Shown: positions 1-8,341 of the stretch, one piece after another | How positions within the stretch are numbered: the stretch's first letter is position 1 | Layout of the letters: each line of letters begins with the position of its first letter | Source of the DNA: an uncultured Eubacteriales bacterium | Lineage (GTDB): Bacteria > Bacillota > Clostridia > TANB77 > CAG-508 | Reading direction: 5' to 3' | Length of the DNA: 64,000 bases | Assembly: GCA_905203305.1 (NCBI GenBank) | Contig: CAJKVH010000006.1 | Span: forward strand, 11,586 to 75,585 | Program-made: the position numbers and the translations under genes | The notes under the pieces: model-generated | The model's input: only the letters and a program-made list of their open reading frames with translations | The model's database searches: none | What the model was told of the DNA's origin: nothing

Positions 1-755
1 ATGATCCTGAAAAATTAAACCAAGAGGTAATGGCATTATATAAAAGAGAAAAAATAAGTCCATTTTCAGGATGTTTTGGTGCAATTATACAAATAATATT
101 GTTATTTGCAGTATTCTACTTAGTTAGATCACCACTCACATACATGAAAAAAGTTGATCCGGGTTTAATTGAAAAAATGGAATCTGTTGTTCAAGAACAA
201 GGAAATTCAAGCAATTATAAAGAAATAGCAGTAATAAATTACATGAACAAACAAGAAGATAAAAGTCAGGAACCCGTAAGTGAAGAGGAAAATAACAATG
301 AACAAGAAGAAAATCAAAATGAAGAAAATTCATTTAATATAAATGATTACAAAGATGAAGCATATATAAATATGGACTTCCTTGGATTAGACTTAAGTAA
401 AGTTCCAACAGAAGATCTAGGAGACTTAAAAGTTCTTATAATTCCAGCACTATATGTAATATCATCATTTATATCTATAAAATTATCAACTAATATGACA
501 AATAAAAAGAAAAAAGATGAAAAATTAATTAGTGATGGAACAAAAGGAAAAGTTGAGGAAGAATATGATGCAATGGAACAAGCAAATAAAAGTATGTCAT
601 GGTTTATGCCTTTAATGTCTATATCAATTGCATGCATAGCACCATTAGGACTTGCGTTATATTGGCTTGTAAATAACATTTTAATGATTTTTGAAAGATT
701 ATTCTTAGATAAATTTTTAAAAGATGAAAAAGAGGAGGCAAAAAATAATGCCTAA
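1..755 (+). CDS. yidC: Membrane protein insertase YidC/OxaI (5' truncated by window edge)
   Basis: Inserts proteins into the cytoplasmic membrane, alone or with SecYEG. The open frame runs from base 3 into the window, so the start lies outside; an internal ATG at 30 is not the true start. The motif MALYKREKISPFSGC matches the cytoplasmic hairpin before the second core membrane segment. Hydrophobic segments follow (GCFGAIIQIILLFAVFYLV, then LIIPALYVISSFISIKL, then a C-terminal pair around WFMPLMSISIACIAPLG). The loop between the first two is unusually long and rich in Glu, Asn and Gln (about residues 75-115). It overlaps jag by a few bases, the usual arrangement near the Firmicute origin. Confidence 0.93.
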   Translation, partial: DPEKLNQEVMALYKREKISPFSGCFGAIIQIILLFAVFYLVRSPLTYMKKVDPGLIEKMESVVQEQGNSSNYKEIAVINYMNKQEDKSQEPVSEEENNNEQEENQNEENSFNINDYKDEAYINMDFLGLDLSKVPTEDLGDLKVLIIPALYVISSFISIKLSTNMTNKKKKDEKLISDGTKGKVEEEYDAMEQANKSMSWFMPLMSISIACIAPLGLALYWLVNNILMIFERLFLDKFLKDEKEEAKNNA

Positions 756-1458
756 AAATAGTATTATTTCGGAAGGAAACACAACAAATGAAGCAATAGA
801 AAAAGGCTTAAAAATACTTAATGTTTCTAAAAATATGGTTAATATAAAAGTTTTAGAAAATGAAGAAAAAAGAAGTTTTTTCAGTATTTTAGCACCTAGA
901 GTTGTAAAAGTAGAATTAACTCTAAAAGAAAATGAAGATGATAAAAAAGAAAATATAGAAGAAAGACATATAAAAAAGGAAAAAACACCAGTATCATCAG
1001 AAAATATTGAAAAAGCAAAATTAAATGTAAAAACATTTTTAGATGAATTTTTAAAACAAATAGGAAATGATACAACATATAAAATTGAAAATGATGAATT
1101 TGGGTTAAGAGTAGAAATAAATGGTGAAGGATCAGGGATACTTATTGGGTATAGAGGAGAAACACTATATGCTCTACAAACATTAATTTCATCAATTGCA
1201 GGAAGAAATTGTGATGAAAAAATAAGAGTTTTATTAGATATTGAAAACTACAAAGAAAAAAGAGAAAAAACACTAGAAACTCTTGCATTAAGACTTGCAA
1301 AGACAGTAGAAAAAACAGGAAAACCGGTAAAATTAGAACCAATGCAAGCTTATGAAAGAAAAATAATTCATTCCGCATTACAAGAATCAGAAAAAGTAAA
1401 GACAGAAAGTATTGGTGAAGAACCAAGAAGAAGAATAGTAATAAGTTTAAAAAAATAA
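748..1458 (+). CDS. jag: Jag/KhpB RNA-binding protein
   Basis: RNA-binding protein of the Jag (KhpB/EloR) family, linked to cell elongation and to sporulation control in Firmicutes. The start at 748 is chosen because GGAGG lies 6-10 bases upstream; it overlaps the yidC stop. The 236-residue product has an N-terminal Jag_N segment (ISEGNTTNEAIEKGLKIL), an acidic/Lys-rich linker, a KH domain with the GxxG-like GYRG in SGILIGYRGETLYAL, and a C-terminal R3H domain with RREKT-like and MQAYERKIIHSAL motifs. Translationally coupled to yidC and followed by a strong terminator. Confidence 0.93.
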   Translation: MPKNSIISEGNTTNEAIEKGLKILNVSKNMVNIKVLENEEKRSFFSILAPRVVKVELTLKENEDDKKENIEERHIKKEKTPVSSENIEKAKLNVKTFLDEFLKQIGNDTTYKIENDEFGLRVEINGEGSGILIGYRGETLYALQTLISSIAGRNCDEKIRVLLDIENYKEKREKTLETLALRLAKTVEKTGKPVKLEPMQAYERKIIHSALQESEKVKTESIGEEPRRRIVISLKK

Positions 1459-1467
1459 TAAAAAATC

Positions 1468-1524
1468 AGAAGTCAAAGTTCCGATTTTAATCTCAAAAGA
1501 TTAATGGAATTTTGACTTCTTTTT
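1468..1524 (+). terminator. Rho-independent terminator after jag
   Basis: A 15-bp stem (AGAAGTCAAAGTTCC with GGAATTTTGACTTCT, one G-T pair) is followed by a T run. It separates yidC-jag from mnmE. Confidence 0.85.
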
Positions 1525-1546
1525 ATGAAAAAGAAAGGAGAAAATA

Positions 1547-2915
1547 ATGAGTACAATAGCTTCAATCTCTACGGCTCCACGGAATTGGAGGAATAGGAAT
1601 AATAAGGATGAGTGGAAAAAATACATTTGAAATTTTAGAAAAAATATTTATTGCAAAAAATCCAAAAGATATATCTAAAATACCAGGATACACAATGCAA
1701 TACGGAAATATTGTAGAAAATGGTAAAATTATAGATGAGGTACTGGTATCATATTTTAAGGCTCCAAAAAGCTATACGACTGAAAATATGTGTGAAATAA
1801 ATTCACATGGTGGAAATATTGTAATGAAAAAAATACTAGAATTATGTTTAAAAAATGGTGCAGATTTAGCAGAGCCAGGGGAATTTACAAAAAGGGCTTT
1901 CTTAAACGGAAGAATTGATTTATCTCAAGCAGAATCAGTAATTGATATAATAAATGCTAAATCAGATAGAGAGGCAAAAGAAGGAATTAAGCAATTAGAG
2001 GGATATTTAGCTGATGAAATAAGAAAAATAAAAAGTGGAATTTTAGATGTAATGACAAATATAGAAGTTTCGATTGATTATCCTGAATATGATACTCCAG
2101 AAGTACTAGAGGAAGAATTAAAAGAAAAACTTAATGATACTTTAAATAAATTAATTAAACTTGAAAAATCATTTGATAATGGAAAATTAATAAAAGAAGG
2201 GATAAGAACAGCCATAATAGGAAAGCCAAATGCTGGTAAATCTTCACTTTTAAATGCAATTTTAAAAGAAGAAAGAGCAATTGTTACAGAATATGAGGGA
2301 ACAACAAGAGATACAATTGAAGAATTTGTCAATATAAATGGAATACCACTAAAATTAATTGATACAGCAGGTATAAGAAATACTGAAAATGCAGTAGAAA
2401 AAATAGGAATTGAAAGATCTATAAAATATGCAAAAGAAGCAGATTTAGTTATTTTAATAATAGATGCAAGTAAAAAGCTAAGTGATGAAGATATTGAAAT
2501 ATTAGGATTTGTAGAGCCAAAGAAAACAATTATTATCTTAAATAAAATGGATTTAGAGCAAAAGGTAGATGTGAATGAAAAAGAAATATCAAAATTTCAA
2601 AATATTATTAAAATATCAGCATTAAAAAAAGAAGGAATAGAAGATTTGTATGAAAAGATCGGAAATATGTTTAATTTAAATCAAATAAATGTAGATAGTG
2701 ATATTGTGATTACAAATCAAAGACATAAATGTCAGATAGAAAAAGCTATAAAAAATTTAAATTTAGCATTAGAAAGTTTAGAAAAAAATATGCCAATAGA
2801 TATTGTAGCAATAAGTTTAAAAGATGTTTTAAGTGATTTAGGAGAAATTACAGGAGAAGAAGCAAGTGAAGAAATTATAAATGAAATTTTTTCAAGATTT
2901 TGTTTAGGAAAATAA
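1547..2915 (+). CDS. mnmE: tRNA modification GTPase MnmE, requiring a +1 frameshift at codon 12
   Basis: With MnmG, MnmE makes carboxymethylaminomethyl-uridine at the wobble position of tRNAs reading split codon boxes. The start at 1547 has AAAGGAG upstream and gives MSTIASISTAP, then CGG (1580-1582); frame 0 soon ends at TGA. Skipping C1580 restores GIGGIGIIRMSG, the conserved MnmE N-terminus. The joined product (1547-1579 plus 1581-2915) has 455 residues, the normal length. G domain motifs are GKPNAGKSSL (G1), DTAG (G3) and NKMD (G4), and the C-terminus FCLGK carries the catalytic Cys motif. An alternative is initiation at the internal ATG 1608, which would delete the conserved first 20 residues. 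Confidence 0.93.
1580..1582 (+). other. +1 frameshift site CGG (mnmE)
   Basis: Frame 0 reads CCA CGG AAT; the protein continues as CCA, skip C, GGA ATT. Pro then Gly is expected in the conserved MnmE N-terminus. Confidence 0.88.
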
Positions 2916-3153
2916 TATTAAAACGACGAATTAAAAACAAAAATAAGACGCTTTTATATCAAAAATGAATAACTTGTTTGATAAAAACAAAAACGGCTTA
3001 AAAACGAATATAATAAAAATATGCTAAACATAGTATAATTATCAAAAAGAACAACAAAATTATGTAAACAAAACAAAATTTCTTGTTCCACGTAAAAATT
3101 GGAAAAATATAGTATATTTAATTGGACTATAAAATTAAGGAGGAAAAAATATA

Positions 3154-5029
3154 ATGAGTTATGTAGCAGGAGATTATGACATAGCAGTAATTGGTGCAGG
3201 GCATGCAGGATGTGAAGCAGCATTAGCAGCAGCAAGAATGGGAATGAAAACATTGGTATTTTCAATAAGTTTAGAAGCTGTTGCTAATATGCCATGTAAT
3301 CCACACATAGGAGGAAGCTCTAAAGGGCACTTAGTAAGAGAAATTGATTGCCTTGGTGGAGAAATGGGAAAAAATATAGATAAAACAATGATACAAATAA
3401 AAATGTTAAATACATCAAAGGGTCCAGCAGTACATTCTTTAAGAGCACAAGCGGATAGAAAAAGATATCAAATGGAAATGAAACATACTTTAGAAAAACA
3501 AGAAAACCTGGAATTAAAACAAGCTGAAATTGTAAATATAGGTGTAGAAGAACGGAAAAGTAAAATGGGTTGAAACTGATGTTGGAGCAATATATAATGT
3601 AAAAAGCATAATTGTAGCCACAGGAACATATTTAGAAGGAAAAATATTTATTGGCGACTACTCAAAAGAAAGTGGACCAGATGGAGTATTTGCAGCAAAC
3701 AAATTAGCTAAGTGTTTTGAAAAACTAGGAATTGAAATGATAAGATTTAAAACTGGGACACCTGCAAGAATTAATAGAAAAAGTATAGATTTTAGTAAAA
3801 TGGAAGTACAAAAAGGAGACAGTGACATTGTTCCATTTTCATTAGATGATGAAATAAAAGAATTTGAACAACAAGATTGTTATTTAACATACACAAACGA
3901 AAAAACACATGAAATAATAAGAAACAATTTACATCGTTCTCCATTATATGCGGGAAAAATTGAAGGAACAGGACCAAGATATTGTCCATCAATAGAAGAT
4001 AAAGTTGTAAGATTTAGTGATAAACCAAGACATCAAGTATTTATAGAACCAATTGGATTAGATACAGACGAAATGTATGCACAAGGAATGAGTTCATCAT
4101 TGCCAGAAGATGTACAAATTGAAATGTATAGAACTTTACCAGGACTAGAACACTGCGAATTTACAAGACCAGCTTATGCTATAGAATATGATTCAATAGA
4201 TCCATCAAAATTAAAATTATCTCTTGAATATAAAGATATAGATGGATTATTCTTTGCAGGACAAACAAATGGAACATCAGGATATGAAGAAGCAGCTTGC
4301 CAAGGACTTATTGCAGGAATTAACAGTAGTTTAAAAATAAAAGGAAAAGATCCTGTAATATTGGATAGAACACAAGGATATATTGGTGTTTTAATAGATG
4401 ATATAGTAACAAAGGGAACTAATGAGCCATATAGAATGATGACATCAAGAGCAGAATATAGATTATTATTACGTCAAGATAATGCAGATTTAAGACTTAC
4501 AGAAATAGGCCATGATGTAGGATTAATTTCGCCTGAAAGATATGAAAGATTTTTAAAGAAAAAAGAAAATATTGAAAAAGAAATAGAAAGACTAAGAAAA
4601 ACTATTGTAAAACCAACAAAAGAAGTAAATAAATTTTTAGAAGAAAAAGGAACAACTAAATTATCAACAGGTTCAAAGCTTTCAGAAATATTAAAAAGAA
4701 CAGAAATAAGATATAAAGATTTAAAAGAAATTGATACAGAAATGCCAGATCTTTCAGCTCAAGAAAAAGAAGAAGTTGAAATACAAATAAAATATGAAGG
4801 ATATATTAAAATGGAAGAAGAACAAGTTGAAAAATTCAAAAAAATGGAAAGTAAAGCACTTTCTGAAGATATATCTTATCAAGAAATAAAAGGTTTAAGC
4901 TTAGAAGCAAGACAAAAACTAGATAAAATAAAGCCATTATCTATTGGACAGGCTTCAAGAATATCAGGCGTTTCACCAGCCGATATAAATGTACTTTTAA
5001 TTTATTTACAAATGAAAAATAAATCATAA
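3154..5029 (+). CDS. mnmG: tRNA modification enzyme MnmG (GidA), requiring a +1 frameshift at codon 134
   Basis: FAD-dependent partner of MnmE in wobble-uridine modification. The start at 3154 has AAGGAGG upstream. The N-terminal FAD-binding fold shows [17 protein letters not shown] and [13 protein letters not shown]. Frame 0 reaches CGG at 3553-3555 and stops at TGA 3571. Reading GGA from 3554 gives [16 protein letters not shown] and continues unbroken to the normal C-terminus at 5029. The joined length is 624 residues, typical for the family. Downstream motifs include [13 protein letters not shown] and [18 protein letters not shown]. Neighbours mnmE and rsmG are the standard ones. A simple pseudogene is unlikely, because the downstream 491 codons show no decay. 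Confidence 0.94.
3553..3555 (+). other. +1 frameshift site CGG (mnmG)
   Basis: Frame 0 reads GAA CGG AAA; the conserved frame resumes as GGA AAA GTA after skipping the C. Confidence 0.88.
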
Positions 5030-5044
5030 GAAAGGATGTATTAA

Positions 5045-5764
5045 ATGGAAAAAGATTTTTCAGAAAGGTTAAAAGAATTATTAAAAGAAATAAATATAGA
5101 GATAGATGAAAAAGAAGTAAATGATTTTTATGAATACATGACAGAATTAATAGAATGGAATAAAAAAATAAATTTAACAGCTATAACCGATCCAAATGAT
5201 ATAATTTTAAAACATTTTGTTGACTGTTTAACAATAAATAAATACATAAAAAATGACAATAAAGTGGTAGATATAGGGACAGGCGCGGGTTTTCCAGGAA
5301 TACCACTTGCAATTATGAATAGTAAAACTAACTTTACATTAGTAGATTCATTAAATAAAAGAATAAATTTTTTAAATGAGATAATTAATAAAATAGAATT
5401 AAAAAATGTAGAGGCTGTACATTCAAGAGCAGAGGAATTTGGACAAAATAAACTATATAGAGAAAAGTATGATATTGCAGTATCAAGAGCAGTTGCAAAT
5501 TTAAGTGTATTATTAGAATACCTATTACCAGCAGTAAAGGTTGGAGGAAAAGTAATTTGTATGAAAGGAAGCCAAGTTGAAGAAGAAATAAATGATGCAA
5601 AGTTTGCAATAAAAGAACTTGGTGGAAAAATAATATCAAGAGAAGAATTTTGTTTGCCAGATACAGATATGAAGAGAAATATTATTATAATTGAAAAAAT
5701 AAAAAATACACACAAAAAATATCCAAGAAAAGCTGGAACACCATCAAAAATGCCATTAAGATAG
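5045..5764 (+). CDS. rsmG: 16S rRNA (guanine-N7) methyltransferase RsmG
   Basis: Methylates G527 of 16S rRNA using S-adenosylmethionine. The 239-residue product has the SAM-binding motif DIGTGAGFPGIPLAI (about residues 75-90) and the family C-terminus KYPRKAGTPSKMPL. The start has AAAGGA upstream. It follows mnmG by 15 bases and shares its transcript; a terminator follows at once. No CGG codon interrupts it. Confidence 0.96.
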   Translation: MEKDFSERLKELLKEINIEIDEKEVNDFYEYMTELIEWNKKINLTAITDPNDIILKHFVDCLTINKYIKNDNKVVDIGTGAGFPGIPLAIMNSKTNFTLVDSLNKRINFLNEIINKIELKNVEAVHSRAEEFGQNKLYREKYDIAVSRAVANLSVLLEYLLPAVKVGGKVICMKGSQVEEEINDAKFAIKELGGKIISREEFCLPDTDMKRNIIIIEKIKNTHKKYPRKAGTPSKMPLR

Positions 5765-5771
5765 AATAAGA

Positions 5772-5809
5772 AAATAGAAACAATTTTTACTAATTGTTTC
5801 TATTTTTTT
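5772..5809 (+). terminator. Terminator after rsmG
   Basis: Perfect inverted repeat AAATAGAAACAATT / AATTGTTTCTATTT followed by T7. Confidence 0.9.
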
Positions 5810-5863
5810 GTGGAACAAAATTTGAAATATATTGAAATATGTAGATTTAAGTTAAATGTGTTA

Positions 5864-5890
5864 TGTCGAAAAATGTCGAATTTTGTCGAA
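5864..5890 (+). promoter_or_regulatory. Three Spo0A (0A) boxes upstream of parAB
   Basis: TGTCGAA occurs at 5864-5870, 5874-5880 and 5884-5890, spaced exactly 10 bp, so all lie on one helical face. TGTCGAA is the known Spo0A recognition heptamer. The array lies 64 bp upstream of the parAB -35 element. Confidence 0.7.
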
Positions 5891-5953
5891 AATAAATTGC
5901 AAAAATAAAAATATTTATAGATAAAAATTTTTAGAAAAAATGAAAAAATCATA

Positions 5954-5982
5954 TTGACATATAGTAAATATTTGTATATTAT
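5954..5982 (+). promoter_or_regulatory. Sigma-A-type promoter of parAB
   Basis: TTGACA (5954-5959), 17-bp spacer, TATTAT (5977-5982). The start codon of parA lies about 60 bases downstream of the predicted transcription start. Confidence 0.7.
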
Positions 5983-6050
5983 TAAGTATATTAAATTGAG
6001 AAAGAACAGTTAACATAAACAAAAAGGATAAAGCAAATGGAGGGAGCAAA

Positions 6051-6839
6051 TTGGGAAAAATAATATCAGTAGCAAACCAAAAAGGAGGAGTTGGAAAGAC
6101 AACTACAACAGTTAATTTAAGTACAATATTAGCTAAAAAAGGAAAAAAAGTATTACTAATAGATACAGATCCACAAGGAAATGCAACAAGTGGACTTGGA
6201 ATAGACAAAGAATCAGATTTATCAACTTATGATTTATTAATAACAGATGTTGCAGCAGAAGATATAATACAAGAAACAGCAATAAAAAATTTGTATATAA
6301 CTCCTTCTAATATGAACTTAGCAGGTGCCGAAGTACAGCTTGTTTCAATGATGTCAAGGGAACAAAGGATGAAAGAAAAATTAGATGCTATAAAAAATCA
6401 ATTTGATTATATTCTAATTGATTGTCCACCATCACTTGGATTAATTACATTAAATGCATTTACAGCGTCAGACAGTGTTTTAATACCTGTACAATGTGAA
6501 TATTATGCTCTTGAAGGATTAGGTCAACTATTAAATACAGTTGAATTAGTTAGAAAACATCTAAATAAAAATTTATATGTTGAAGGTGCACTTCTAACAA
6601 TGTATGATATTAGGACAAACCTTGCAAACCAAGTAGTTAGGGAAGTTAAAAAATTCTTTCAAAATAAGGTTTATAAAACAGTAATACCAAGAAATGTAAG
6701 AGTTAGTGAAGCACCAAGTTATGGAATGCCAATAACTATATATGATCCTAAATCAAAGGGAGCAAGAAGTTATGAAAAATTCACAAAAGAATTCTTAAAA
6801 TGGAATGAATTAGAACAAAAGGCAAGAGCCTCAAGATAG
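6051..6839 (+). CDS. parA: Chromosome partitioning ATPase ParA/Soj
   Basis: Walker-type ATPase that works with ParB in origin segregation and, in Bacillus, modulates DnaA. The start is TTG at 6051, since GGAGGG lies 6-11 bases upstream and the reading begins GKIISVANQKGGVGKTTTTVN, the deviant Walker A expected at the extreme N-terminus. Other motifs are DTDPQGNATSGLG and DYILIDCPPSLG. It has 262 residues, the usual length for chromosomal Soj. parB follows 15 bases downstream in one operon, and a triple 0A box lies upstream. Confidence 0.96.
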   Translation: MGKIISVANQKGGVGKTTTTVNLSTILAKKGKKVLLIDTDPQGNATSGLGIDKESDLSTYDLLITDVAAEDIIQETAIKNLYITPSNMNLAGAEVQLVSMMSREQRMKEKLDAIKNQFDYILIDCPPSLGLITLNAFTASDSVLIPVQCEYYALEGLGQLLNTVELVRKHLNKNLYVEGALLTMYDIRTNLANQVVREVKKFFQNKVYKTVIPRNVRVSEAPSYGMPITIYDPKSKGARSYEKFTKEFLKWNELEQKARASR

Positions 6840-6863
6840 TATAAATAGGGAGGAATGATACAA

Positions 6864-7721
6864 ATGGTAAAAAAGACAGGACTTGGAAAAGGATTAGATG
6901 CATTATTTTCAATGCCAGTAGCACAAGAAGATGAGATAGAGGAAACAAAAGAAGAAAGAGAAGGTCTACGAAATTTAAAAATAATAGATATAGAGCCAAA
7001 TAGAGAGCAACCAAGAAAATTTTTTGATGAAGAATCGATCTCAGAACTTTCTGAATCAATAAAAATGTATGGAGTTATTCAACCAATAGTTGTTTCAAAA
7101 AAAGAAGGATATTATGCAATAATTGCAGGTGAAAGAAGATGGAGAGCAGCTAAACAAGCAGGATTGAAGGAAATACCAGCAATAATAAGAGATGATGACG
7201 ATAGAAAAAATAAAGAAATATCATTAATAGAAAACATGCAAAGGGAAGACCTAAATGCATATGAAAAAGCAGCTGGAATTAAAGCTTTAATGGAAGAATA
7301 TAATATGACACAAGAAGAAATTGCAAAAGTATTGGGAAAAGGAAGAAGTAGTATTGCAAATTCTGTAAGAGTATTAAACTTGTCACCAGAAGTACTTGAA
7401 CTTGCAAAACAAGGCAAATTAACAGAAGGACATTGTAAAGCTCTACTTGCTATAACAGATCCTAAAAAGCAACTAGAAATGGCAACAAGAATGATAGAAA
7501 GAGGAGATTCTGTAAGACAAGCTGAAAAGAAAATACATCATCAAAAAAATCATAAAGCAGTAGCAGAAAAATATGCTGTTGTATATAAAGATATAGAAGA
7601 TAGATTCCAAGGATTTTTTGGAACAAAAGTAAAAATTGATGCAGGAAAAAGAAGTGGAAAAATTATAATTAATTATACAAATAATGATGAACTAGAAAGA
7701 ATACTTGGATTGATAAAATAA
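6864..7721 (+). CDS. parB: Chromosome partitioning protein ParB/Spo0J
   Basis: CTPase and DNA-binding protein that loads on parS near the origin and recruits SMC. I prefer ATG 6864 over the in-frame ATG 6855, because the RBS GGGAGGA is only about 2 bases from 6855 and the product then begins MVKKTGLGKGLDAL as in the family. It contains the CTP-binding box GERRWRAAKQAG, the ENMQREDLNAYEKA segment and a helix-turn-helix (TQEEIAKVLGKGRSSIAN). It has 285 residues. I see no complete parS site in this window. Confidence 0.95.
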   Translation: MVKKTGLGKGLDALFSMPVAQEDEIEETKEEREGLRNLKIIDIEPNREQPRKFFDEESISELSESIKMYGVIQPIVVSKKEGYYAIIAGERRWRAAKQAGLKEIPAIIRDDDDRKNKEISLIENMQREDLNAYEKAAGIKALMEEYNMTQEEIAKVLGKGRSSIANSVRVLNLSPEVLELAKQGKLTEGHCKALLAITDPKKQLEMATRMIERGDSVRQAEKKIHHQKNHKAVAEKYAVVYKDIEDRFQGFFGTKVKIDAGKRSGKIIINYTNNDELERILGLIK

Positions 7722-7744
7722 TTAATAAACTAGGAGGAAAAAAT

Positions 7745-8227
7745 TTGAAGTTTTTACATAGTGATTTATTTTTAATAATGATATTTATACTGAACATAAT
7801 TTTGTTAATATGGTCAATTATAAGCAATATTAGGATAAAAAATATACATAATAAAGATAAAAATTTTATGGAGAAACTAGGGGATGGAAAAAATATAAAA
7901 GAAGATCTTGAAAAATATATGACAAGAGTATCTACAACAGAAGAAGAAATAAGAAAATTATCAGTTTATTATAAAGATCTAGATAAAAAAACAAAAAAAT
8001 GTCTGCAAAAAATTGGAATTGTAAGATACAATGCATATAAAGATACTGGAAGTGATTTAAGTTTTGCGGTATGCCTATTAGATGAAAAAAATAATGGGGT
8101 AGTATTTAATGGAATATATTCAAGGGATATGTCAAATATATATGCAAAACCAATAGAAAACGGAACATCAAAATATAAAATTACGCCAGAAGAACAAGAA
8201 GCGATAAATAGAGCAATAGAATATTAA
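7745..8227 (+). CDS. DUF4446-type membrane-anchored protein
   Basis: 160-residue protein with one N-terminal membrane segment (FLIMIFILNIILLIWSII) followed by a charged, probably helical region and a C-terminal domain with GIVRYNAYKDTGSDLSFAVCLLD, characteristic of the DUF4446 family that often follows parB in clostridia. Function unknown. The start is TTG at 7745, seven bases after AGGAGG. It is the last gene of the parAB operon, closed by a terminator. Confidence 0.8.
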   Translation: MKFLHSDLFLIMIFILNIILLIWSIISNIRIKNIHNKDKNFMEKLGDGKNIKEDLEKYMTRVSTTEEEIRKLSVYYKDLDKKTKKCLQKIGIVRYNAYKDTGSDLSFAVCLLDEKNNGVVFNGIYSRDMSNIYAKPIENGTSKYKITPEEQEAINRAIEY

Positions 8228-8276
8228 AAAAGTCATTTAGAAGATGAAAAGATCATTTTCTAAGTGACTTTTTTTC
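8226..8276 (+). terminator. Terminator of the parAB operon
   Basis: Inverted repeat AAAGTCATTTAGAA / TTTCTAAGTGACTTT with a T7 tail. Confidence 0.85.
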
Positions 8277-8290
8277 TGTTTACCTAAGTA

Positions 8291-8319
8291 TTGCATTTTA
8301 TTATATTTTAAATTATAAT
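8291..8319 (+). promoter_or_regulatory. Promoter of the beta-propeller gene
   Basis: TTGCAT (8291-8296), 17-bp spacer, TATAAT (8314-8319). Confidence 0.6.
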
Positions 8320-8341
8320 TCTTATGAAGGAGGGGATGCTT

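Noticed and set aside
3084..5817. Possible parS half-sites TGTTCCACGT (3084-3093) and GTGGAACA (5810-5817)
   Set aside because: They are single half-sites 2.7 kb apart, with no full 16-bp palindrome; chance similarity is likely.
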